Part shown: piece by piece, positions 1 through 9,167 of the stretch
Position numbering within the stretch: position 1 is the stretch's first letter
Layout: the number at the start of each line of letters is the position of its first letter
Assembly (NCBI GenBank): GCA_030407085.1
Contig: CM059585.1
Coordinates: forward strand, 119,703,001-119,767,000
DNA: 64,000 nucleotides
Origin: Trichopria drosophilae
Lineage: Eukaryota; Arthropoda; Insecta; Hymenoptera; Diapriidae
Direction: 5' to 3'
Translations under genes and position numbers: made by a program
The notes under the pieces: model-generated
Told to the model about the DNA's origin: nothing
Seen by the model: only the letters and a program-made list of their open reading frames with translations
Databases searched by the model: none

Positions 1-549
1 AATGGTTAGTGTTTTATTATTATTTCCATTTGACTCGTTAATAACTCAACATGCATCAACATGCATATCCCTCATAAATTCAGGCATCGGTATGATTATA
101 TTTGTAATGATTTTATTTCTATTATCAATAGTCACGTTTAATAATTATCCATAACCTTATATTTTACATATTGAAATAAAATAATTAACGACTTAGACCT
201 ACCGATTCCATTAGATCTTAAAATATATAATGCCATAGTTTGGAAATTTCATAAACACTTCAAACACCTTCCGTCGTAATCGCTCGGATTCACAAACGTT
301 TAGGCCTTGTCGAAATATTTGTAATCTCAACTAGTAATGAAATTAACAACGAAAAAGGTAATATACAAAAGGAAAGATAAATTTATATTCATTAACTATA
401 AAGTTGATAAAATTTCGATTTGACAGTTACTAGGAATAGAGTGGTATGTGAATGTGATTTGTTAGCATGCATAATAAATCAAAAGAAAGAAAGGCAATTA
501 ATATAACAATATATAATATGTAAAACATATATATAGACATGCAAAAAAA
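1..549. other. AT-rich DNA, no gene seen
   Basis: This is AT-rich sequence with no open frame of note and no recognisable repeat. It ends at an A-run that abuts the left arm of the large inverted duplication. Confidence 0.6.
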
Positions 550-1250
550 AAACTAGATGCCTTCGACCCGGGTACCTACAATTTTGGCTAAATTCGGATT
601 GCAGTTCCCTGACGAAAGGCTGATGCTTCCGGGAATATTCCCATTTTAACACTGCCAGGAAAGAAGGCGGCAGAGGGTAGTTCCTAGCATGGTTAGGTTC
701 GAGTAGTTTCTATACATATATTGTAACAATATCTTGTTCCTTAAATAGGGTGAATATGCCAATGAATGGACGGTTTAGCATTTTTCACACTTTGATCGAT
801 TGTAAATTTTGAATTCTTTTATGAAAATTTAATTATGATACCACCATTAGAATCGTTAGACTCTGCTCTTTATGACCGTGTAGTTCAACCTTTTATTTTA
901 TTTAATTATTAACCTCGTCTTCATACGTTTGTAAAAAAATCCGCTAAACCCCAATGAATAGACGGGTTAAATCAAATGGGACGTTTTCAGTTTATTTGGA
1001 TGGCTTTAAAACTTTGCTTTGATTTTACAAAATAATAAACACTGGAAGATCAATAGTACTGTAAATATTGTTTTGAATGTTCAAAGAACATAAAAATATG
1101 TATTTTGTTGCATGTTGTGCATCATACATTCATAAGAAATAGAAATATGCAGAAAATCGTCCATTCATTGGCATAATCACCCTATAGTAAAATTGAAAAT
1201 GAGCATTTTCAAAACTTCGACCCCGACCGCAGGTTAGCCGAAGTAGTGAT
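550..1250 (+). repeat. left arm of the 5.5 kb inverted repeat
   Basis: This arm begins CTAGATGCCTTCGACCCGGG and ends near a CTTCGACCCCGACC palindromic motif at about 1219. It contains a 435 bp MITE (748-1182). A 12-base G run (1317-1328) lies just inside the arm. Confidence 0.8.
748..1182. mobile_element. MITE with TA duplication (left-arm copy)
   Basis: The element starts GGGTGAATATGCCAATGAAT and ends with the inverted form. TA dinucleotides flank it at 746-747 and 1183-1184, as expected for Tc1/mariner-type insertion. It has no coding capacity. The same element sits at the equivalent place in the other arm (5396-5833). Confidence 0.7.
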
Positions 1251-1858
1251 AAATGAGCACGTCGTGTTCACACTGATGCTTAAAAAAACGCGGTTTAGTC
1301 GAGTTTTTGACAGGTCGGGGGGGGGGGGCATACCCGCCACGCTACCCCGCTTCCTGCGAAATTATAAAAATACGACTCCGACGGGTATCCTCTTTCCCAA
1401 GGCGGTGAACTTCTCTACTCGATGACTGGAGAATGTGTGTCTGCTGCTCTTTGGACAACCACATTGTTTCCCAAAGCATTGTTTGCTGAAAAAATTTCTT
1501 CACATGTAGCGAAAGTAACCACTGAATATGATTCCTTTAGACTCACATGTATGTCCTTTATGGTCAATGTACTAATTTCAATCATACCGGATTTGTTATT
1601 TACTCCGTCGGAAAGATTGCGCATAAATTACCCCTACACGGAAAAAATGTCGAGCGCTCAGCAGCGCCAATGGTAGTCTCGCTGTCCACCACTCTTCTAG
1701 ATATACCTACTGCGCCCAATCAGACACATCAGCCGTATCGAACCTGCGAGGCAACTGTCACCCCAAAGACCTGAGAGGACTGTTGCCTCGAAAAAGAGAG
1801 GATAACCATCAATGACAAATTCGATTTTCACTGTGCCTGTCAATAATTAGATGTATAT

Positions 1859-2394
1859 AAGCAATTAAAATTATAGGTTGTGCTGCGTATTCTTTGTCAC
1901 AACATATTAACGCAAGTCATTAATATTTAATTATAACATAATGGCAACTGTAATAGTAAAAATAATAATAATTATAAAAAAAAGTTGGAATTGGAATTTT
2001 ATATTACTAATCGATTGGTTTAGTGAAATGTAATATGAATGTTTAAAAACAATTAAAAATTGTTATTAACAATTTTCTGGAAAAACAGGTTTTTTCGTCA
2101 CGAAATCGTTATTTTTGCAATAATTAACAAATCGGAAACATATAAATGGGTTTCTTTTGTTAAAAATATATATATTTATTTTTAAGAAAATAACAATTTT
2201 TAATTGTTTTTAAACATTCATATTACATTTCACTAAACCAATCGATTAGTAATATAAAATTCCAATTCCAACTTTTTTTTATAATTATTATTTTTACTAT
2301 TACAGTTGCCATTATGTTATAATTAAATATTAATGACTTGCGTTAATATGTTGTGACAAAGAATACGCAGCACAACCTTTAATTTTAATTGCTT
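1859..2394. repeat. 536 bp foldback element with ~207 bp arms
   Basis: The arm at 1859-2067, beginning AAGCAATTAAAATTA, is repeated almost perfectly in reverse complement at 2189-2394, leaving an AT-rich loop of about 120 bp. The arms include the motif TAGGTTGTGCTGCGT and its inverse. No open frame and no obvious target duplication are seen. It is most likely a foldback or MITE-like DNA transposon that could form a long hairpin. Confidence 0.8.
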
Positions 2395-2847
2395 GAATGA
2401 CCCATATATAACAATGTAATAAATAATAATGGAGTTCGCACTAATGTCCCTTTTGGTGGTTAACAAGTGAATGTAAACAAAATTAAATCCCATTACTTTG
2501 CATCAACTGACAATATATTGTATGTAATGGCTTTTAATTGTTATTAAATATTTTTTTACTTTTAATTTTTAATTGTCTCAATCTTTGATTCAATTTTAAA
2601 TGTTTTTACAAAATTTCTACATTTTTAATAATTAAGAAATTTAGAAAATAAATGAAAGTTACAAAATCTAACCTACTATTTATTTAAACGTTTATAAAAT
2701 GAATTAAAATTGTTATTAAAATAATATTAAAAAAAAAATTATGATAAATATAATTATAAATACAGATACTTACCTTACTTCACAAAATGAATAAAATTTG
2801 TATTATTAAAAAGTAATTAATATTTAATAATTCAATTTAGTTTATAA

Positions 2848-3080
2848 GATAGATAGATAGATAGATAATTTATTTTCTCATATATAGGGATTCAAAATTG
2901 TCCCGTGGAGAAAGGGTTTCGTTTCCTAAAATTTACAATATAAAATAAAAATATAAAATACGGGGTACATCAATTGCCTTGTAGGAAATCCCGGCGAGTA
3001 AAACAGGCCTTTGCGAAATTATGGACGAGTTTCACAGAATTTAATTTGAGCATATGGCCGAAATGAGACTTGCTTCATCA
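2848..3080 (-). mobile_element. 5'-truncated LINE tail with 14 bp target-site duplication
   Basis: The insert is flanked by exact copies of AATTTAGTTTATAA at 2834-2847 and 3081-3094. On the minus strand it ends in a (TATC)n microsatellite, as in CR1/L2-type non-LTR elements with microsatellite tails. Only 3' untranslated sequence remains. The intact duplication marks it as a fairly recent insertion into the surrounding AT-rich DNA. Confidence 0.75.
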
Positions 3081-3450
3081 AATTTAGTTTATAAATGACA
3101 TACCATTTCTATACATCTCTAAATAAAAAAATAACTACTTACAATTTTATAAAAAATGTTTGGTATACCTGGAAAAACATGAGATTTCCACAATTATAGA
3201 AAAATTTAAGTATTTATAAAATATGTAAAATTTCTTATAAATATAATTTTAATTTTATTTGTATTAAGTTTAATAATTTTTATTCTTGTGTTAAAAAATT
3301 ATAAATATTATAATTAAGTATACTTCCCTTAAGTTATATATATAATATTAAAAATAAGCCATTTAAAAAAGATAAAACAACATTCTGGAGTATTTTAAAT
3401 TTAATTAAATTGTTTAAAATATTTTATGTAACACATGCACAAAAAAGGCG

Positions 3451-3640
3451 TTTTTCATCCCTTGCCAGGGATGAAAAATTCCATTTTTCTGCCTTCGTTA
3501 CAGAAAATATCGTATGCACCACGAGGGCGGGGACTTAGAACAACTCGAGCAATGTTATTACCCCTCGTCTTCGACTTGGGGCCCTAAAGTTGCTCTCTTA
3601 ATTCAAAAGTCCCTCCTCCGCCCCCTTGGTGCATGATATA
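3451..3640. repeat. hairpin cluster A
   Basis: A stem-loop TTTTTCATCCCT/AGGGATGAAAAA is at 3451-3477. A larger imperfect hairpin runs from TGCACCACGAGGGCGGGGAC at 3514 to its partner ending TTGGTGCA at 3633. The block is much more GC-rich than its surroundings. Its layout and some edge sequence (GAAAATATCGTA on one side, GATATACTATTA on the other) resemble the cluster at 29.16-29.36 kb. Confidence 0.5.
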
Positions 3641-4059
3641 CTATTATAATATCAAAATAATTGTTGCAACTAGCAACGAAAAGGTTTCTTCTCGACCGTC
3701 GTAATTTAAAATTAAGTATAATTAATAGTATTTCTCGGTATTAAGGGTCAATTAACTAATAATATAAAAATAAAATAATTTTTTGGTTTTCGATGGAAAA
3801 CACGAAAATGGTAAAAAGATGAACTTCGCCGGATTTTGTATGATAATCGCGACAAAACCTTAACTTTGGAATATTCATATCTGTATTTAAATTTATTTAC
3901 ATATAAATGGGTTTTGTGTCCCTCTAGCGACTATCGTAGAAACAAGTGCCTATTGTAAATAACGTACTATTATAATGCCCAGGATAAATTGTTACTAAAA
4001 TAGTTGTATGATAAATAATCTTATAAAATAAATATATAAGAAACATGGGATTGAATTAT

Positions 4060-4340
4060 TGCTGAAAACAGCGAGCTCATGTGCGCGCCAAAATGGTTTC
4101 CGCCTTCTCTTTCTAGAAAGAGGGCTTTACCGTAACATGTTTCCGGGCGCACCTCTGCACCGTCTCTCGAGGTATCAGCGCTCTCGAAATTCGACAGCAG
4201 CCGCCTCGAAAGGAGGTAGTTCAGAAACTTCCCGCACGGTGAAGCAGCTGAGCGTGTCGGGACAGCAGTGTAATCGAAAATTTTTCCGTGTAGACGGACT
4301 CATTGTAACTGCTGCACTGCGCGTCCGAATTAATCTATAA
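4060..4340. other. GC-richer patch, no recognised gene
   Basis: This is a local rise in GC inside the 5.5 kb inverted duplication, with a 93-codon open frame on the plus strand that resembles no family I know. It may be element interior rather than host sequence. Confidence 0.35.
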
Positions 4341-4729
4341 AATCAGATTTTCTACATTTCGTTCCGGTATAGATGTTTATAATAAAAGATTAATAAATAA
4401 AATGCAAAATACAATATGTGCCAAGTGTGAGTGTGTGCTGTGAATTACTTTTTTGTCAGGTTGACTTCAGTTATTTCACTGAGGTTAATCTGACCATTTC
4501 AAAACTCCTTTCATTTTCCCAATCACTCCCGTGTTTTCATTGAAAGTATTCCCAACACATATTTATTCCTATTATTTATTTCCATATATATATGTATAAT
4601 TCATATATTTATTATAATTTGTTTTTGTTTTACTATAAGTGCAGTTATAAAATTTGTGTATAAACACTAATTATTAATCATAAATGATCAACAATGTAAT
4701 TTTTGACAGAAATGAGTCTATAATTATAT

Positions 4730-5170
4730 TCCTTCGACCCAGACCATAGGTCTGGCGAAGTATTGAATTTGGTCAGTTCTCGCCAAAAAATTACCCTATA
4801 GTTTTTCATCAAATGTCGACGTTTCAGGCCCTAAGGAACCCAAAGCAACAATAAAAAAATTGGTGTCCGTTAGGTTGTACGTCCGTCCGTCCGTGGGCAA
4901 AATTTTGTATACGCGATATCTCGCGAATGGAATGACGAATTTAAAAAGTACAAACGGATTTGGGTTTCTCTTGGCCAAACTTAGATTTGATTAGTTTTTG
5001 GAGACAATGCATACTAGATTATGGGGAGGTTTAACAAAAAAACGCTCAAAAAACACGTTTTTCCATTTTTTAACAGAAAATACAAATCGTACAAAAAAAT
5101 GTTTCAAATAAGAAATATAGAACATCGAATTCTCTACAAAAAAGGTTGTATTCATTTCTTCGTAAAATCA
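4730..5170. repeat. TTCGACC repeat family, copy 1
   Basis: This begins with the imperfect palindrome TTCGACCCAGACC/GGTCTGGCGAAG at about 4734 and continues through the motif CATCAAATGTCGACGTTTCA. The same order of motifs is found in reverse complement at about 41960-42405, including CCCTATAGTTTTTCATC. It is an unclassified interspersed repeat, not a gene. Confidence 0.65.
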
Positions 5171-5336
5171 ACGCTAATGCCGTAAAAAGCAAATTAACCT
5201 GAAATTAACATAAATTGTACATACACATATACAATGCATAATGTATATTATATACATTACATGAAAAACAGAGACACAGAGGAAGCAGGGGAGTGAGGCG
5301 GGGTATCAGGGAGGGGGCATAAAAAATATTCACTGT

Positions 5337-6030
5337 ACCGCTGACCTGCGGTCGGGGTCGAAGTTTTGAAAATGCTCATTTTCAATTTTAATATAGGGTG
5401 AATAAGCCAATGAATGGACGATTTTCTACATATTTCTATTTCTTATGAATGTATGATGCACAACATGCAACAAAATACATATTTTTATGTTCTTTGAACA
5501 TTCAAAACAATATTTACAGTACTCTTGATCTTCCAGTGTTTATTATTTTGTAAAATCAAAGCAAAGTTTTAAAGCCATCCAAAACTGGTACTGAAAACGT
5601 TCCATTTGATTTAACCCGTCTATTCATTGGGGTTTAGCGGATTTTTTTACAAACGTATGAAGACGAGGTTAATAATTAAATAAAATCAAAGGTTGAACTA
5701 CACGGTCATAAAGAGCGGAGTCTAACGATTCTAATGGTGGTATCATAATTAAATTTTCATAAAAGAATTCAAAATTTACAATCGATCAAAGTGTGAAAAA
5801 TGCTTAACCGTCCATTCATTGGCATATTCACCCTATTTAAGGAACAAGATATTGTTACAATATATGTATAGAAACTACTCGAACCTAACGATGCTAGAAC
5901 TACCCACTGCCGCCTTCTTTCCAGGCAGTGTTAAAATGGGAATATTCCCGCAAGCATCAGCCTTTCGCCAGGGAACTGCAATACGAATTTAGCCAAAATT
6001 GTAGGCACCCGGGTCGAAGGCATCTAGTTT
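5337..6030 (-). repeat. right arm of the 5.5 kb inverted repeat
   Basis: This is the reverse complement of 550-1250. It begins inside with GACCTGCGGTCGGGGTCGAA and ends CATCTAGTTT at 6030. It contains the second MITE copy at 5396-5833. Confidence 0.8.
5396..5833. mobile_element. MITE with TA duplication (right-arm copy)
   Basis: This is the same MITE as at 748-1182, bounded by GGGTGAATAAGCCAATGAAT and its inverse and flanked by TA at 5394-5395 and 5834-5835. Its position in the arm matches the other copy, so it was copied with the arm rather than inserted independently. Confidence 0.7.
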
Positions 6031-6392
6031 CTTTATACTTTTCGCGATTATAAATTAGGTGTAATTTGTTTCATACCAATTGGATGAAATTATCACGTTG
6101 AAACAATCCAAACAAAATAATAGAACATTTTAGCACGACCAGGTGTTGAATATTGTATTATTTTGTTTCTACTTGTGGAACATGATAAATGGCGAAAAGT
6201 ATCAAGAAATATAGTTTTATAATATATAGAATATCACTAAGAATCCGGCAACGATTTAGCACTGTAACGTACAACCCCATTCCTTCACCAGATTCTGGGC
6301 AGATTCTGTTATACATTCTGGGTCGATTCTGCCAAAAGATCTGGTCAGAATCTAGTAAGCCGGCCAGAACTTCTGGTCAATTTTCTTACAGA
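6031..6392. other. spacer without gene
   Basis: This is an AT-rich spacer between the 5.5 kb element and the piggyBac-like MITE. Open frames here are short and match nothing I recognise. Confidence 0.5.
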
Positions 6393-6396
6393 TTAA

Positions 6397-7759
6397 CCCA
6401 TTTTGTCCCAAAGTGTCCGTTTTGTCCGTCAATGTTCAACGACGTATTACTATATATTTTCAGCCCCTAAAAGAATCGCCAAAACCATAATCCACTATTT
6501 TCGAGGTCGCTCTATCGATTTATGCCATTTAGAAAACGGAAAGACAATGTCCTAACCCTCATTTTCTTCAATTAAAAAAAATAAAGGGTAATTTTAAGGC
6601 TATTTTTTTCAAAAAAGTGCAATTTTCAATGCGAAATACACCATAAAATTCAGGGAAATGACCAAAAACAGGACGGTCGAGGTCCATAATAAAGAGTTAT
6701 GACATATACTTATTTTATTTGTTACATCCAAGGATCGCAAAACCACCCTTAACCCGTAATAGTCAAACGGAAACAAAAATGATGAATTGTCGGAAAATCG
6801 TAGACTTTTTGAAAAATTTTTGTTGAACAAAAAGTTCTTAGAATCGATCAAAGAATGTGCTGAATTTTTTTCTGAATTTTCTGAATATTTTTTGAATTTT
6901 TAAAAATCCAAAAATTGGAAAAAATCCAAAAATTGGAAAAAATTCTGAAAAAAATTCAGCGTGTTCTATGATCGATTCTGAGAACTTTTTGTTCAGCGAC
7001 GTTTATTCCGAAAGAGTCTCTTTTTCGAATAAAAAATTCCTGAATTTCGACCATTCGAGAAGTTCCATTTTTGCCGCTGCTTTGTATACTACGTCTTTAG
7101 CCAGTACTATATAAACGTTACTGTTACCGATGTAATAAACGTCGCTGAACAAAAAGTTCTCAGAATCGATCAAAGAACACGCTGAATTTTTTTTAGAATT
7201 TCTTTTAGAATTTTTTTCAGAATTTTGGAATTTTTTTCTCATTCTTGGATTTTGAAAAATTCAAAAAATATTCAAAAAATTCTGAAAATAATTCAGCACA
7301 TTCTTTGATCGATTCTAAGAACTTTTTGTTCAACAAAAATTTTTCAAAAAGTGTACGATTTTCCAACAATTCATCATTTTTGTTTCCGTTTGACTATTAC
7401 GGGTTAAGGGTGGTTTTGCAAACCTTAGATGTAACAATTAAAATAAGTATATGTCATAACTCTTTATTATGGACTTCGACCGCCCTGTTTTTGGTCATTT
7501 CACTGAATTTTATGGTGTATTTCGCATTGAAAATTGCAATTTTTTGAAAAAAATAGCCTTAAAATTACCCTTTCTTTTTTTCAAATGAAGAAAATGAGGG
7601 TTAGGACATTGTCTTTCCGTTTTCTAAATGGCATAAATCGATAGAGCGACCTCGAAAATAGTGGATTATGGCTTTGGCGATTCTTTTAGGGGCTGAAAAT
7701 ATATAGTAATACGTCGTTGAACATTGACGGACAAAACGGACACTTTTGGAGGAAATGGG
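6397..7759. mobile_element. piggyBac-like palindromic MITE, 1363 bp
   Basis: TTAA occurs at both edges (6393-6396 and 7760-7763). The termini read CCCATTTTGTCC and, inverted at the other end, CCCATTTCCTCC. TTAA target duplications with CCC...GGG ends are the hallmark of piggyBac elements. The arms are about 515 bp (6397-6912 and 7243-7759) and nearly identical. A second, smaller foldback lies inside (about 6953-7006 and 7135-7189) around a short loop. There is no transposase, so it is non-autonomous. Confidence 0.8.
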
Positions 7760-7763
7760 TTAA

Positions 7764-8373
7764 ATAATAAACCAAAATATTACGCCTAAAAATATTACAC
7801 TTCAAATATCACACTTCAAATATTACAAGACAAAAATATCACACTTTTGAGTATCACATGATTAAACGCAAAATGAAAAATATGCACATAATAAACAATA
7901 AATTATCACCATTAATGAGAAACTCATGTTTGTACGGTCAAAATTAAACTAATTATTCCCGCCTGTACATTTAATAAATAACTACATTTTAGCGTAATAA
8001 GAATATTACCTTTCGGTAAACAAATACGAAACTATGTTTTAATGGAATTTTTTTTAGTCGGGGAATTGGCGAATCCCTTCTATCACGTTAATATAAAGCT
8101 CTTGAAAATTTTGCGCTAAATTAACGTTGGTAGTTTTTTATTGTGTAAATTTTTCCAAATTCTATTTTCGCCAAAAAGTTCTTCAACTCTTTCTCTACAA
8201 TGCCACGATTTCAGTTTTTCATTTTCCAAAACTTCGCTTGATTCCCCAAGCGTTTGAAAATAAACAGTCATAAATACCGTTGCATCGTCTTTAAATATGC
8301 CTGTATTAAAAAAAAAAGAAGGTAAAATGTGTTAACCTTCTATTCGTTTTTTTTTGTATTACTATCTTGGATA
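7764..8373. other. spacer with a short degenerate tandem repeat
   Basis: At 7780-7860 a motif like CAAATATCACACTT recurs about five times with a period of roughly 16-17 bases. The remainder is AT-rich and contains nothing recognised. Confidence 0.45.
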
Positions 8374-8430
8374 CAGGGTGTCCATTAAGTTGCGGACCGG
8401 GTTAATAACTTGAACAAAAAATGTTCTGTT

Positions 8431-8865
8431 GAAAAACGCCGAAACACGTGTAACGATTTTCCAAAAAATCTCTCCTTTTCGGGGGGTCGCGACCCCCCAT
8501 CGCTAAGGAGGCACGTTGGGCACGAAGGGGGTCAAAGATCTTAAATGGCACATTGGTCGATTGGGGCTCATTTGAATTTTCCAAAAAATCTATCCTTTTC
8601 GAGGCGAATTCAAGACACTAGACACGGATGGCGCTGCGATCACTTATCAAAGGAGTTATTTGACTTTTAACATTTCTAAACTAGTAACGTTTCAATAAAA
8701 GATGATTCTGAGAAACGCCGAAACACGTGAAACGATTTTTCCAATAATCTATCTTTTTTGGGATGTTGCGGCCCCTAATCTCTAAGGGGACACGTTGGGC
8801 ACGAGGGGGAGGGGGGCGATCGTAAATATTTAAAAAGTAGAAGACGAATTAAAAAATGTTAAATG
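8431..8865 (+). repeat. two direct copies of a ~279 bp GAAACGCCGAAACACGTG module
   Basis: The motif GAAAAACGCCGAAACACGTG starts at 8431 and GAGAAACGCCGAAACACGTG at 8710. Both are followed by similar GC-rich stretches ending near CACGTTGGGCACGA. Related, more diverged copies in the same orientation lie at about 11465-11580 (beyond the receptor gene) and about 13985-14045. The first copy contains a perfect 18-base palindrome at 8481-8498 centred on TCGCGA. Confidence 0.65.
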
Positions 8866-9167
8866 TAAACATTGTTCTGTTTGAAATTCTCTATACAGCG
8901 GTATTTTGTCCAATTCGATTTTTCGATGTCTCCTGTCTGTTATTACTAGCTTCGAACGCTTAACTGGTTCTTCTTTCTTGACACTCAATTCTTACCGAAT
9001 TATCATAGAGCAAGTTAATATTAAGCCAACGTAAGGTGTTCTCTGGAACTTTTGAAGCCAATGTATCGTATAAGTCGTTTAAAAAACACATACATTTTTA
9101 AAATAACGTGAATAATATAGTTTACTTGGTATGTTTTGTTTCGTAGTTTTCAAAATGAATTGTTAAC

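Larger units (their letters stand above)
550..6030. mobile_element. 5.5 kb inverted duplication / long-TIR element, unclassified
   Basis: The sequence starting AAACTAGATGCCTTCGACCC at 550 recurs in reverse complement ending at 6030, and the match runs inward for about 0.7 kb on each side, to about 1250 and from about 5337. The arms are nearly identical apart from small differences. No transposase is recognisable between them. The interior holds a foldback (1859-2394), a LINE tail (2848-3080), a hairpin cluster (3451-3640), a GC-richer patch (about 4060-4340) and one copy of a repeat also found near 42 kb. No clear target-site duplication is visible. It could be a non-autonomous long-TIR DNA element or an inverted segmental duplication; the matching MITE inside both arms favours duplication of a composite sequence. 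Confidence 0.7.

Noticed and set aside
1317..1328. G-quadruplex at the 12-base G run
   Set aside because: A single uninterrupted G run with no other nearby runs on the strand; a regulatory quadruplex is not supported.
6189..7547. Several 79-100 codon frames on both strands in the piggyBac-like MITE region
   Set aside because: They are mirror images created by the palindrome and contain no transposase motifs.
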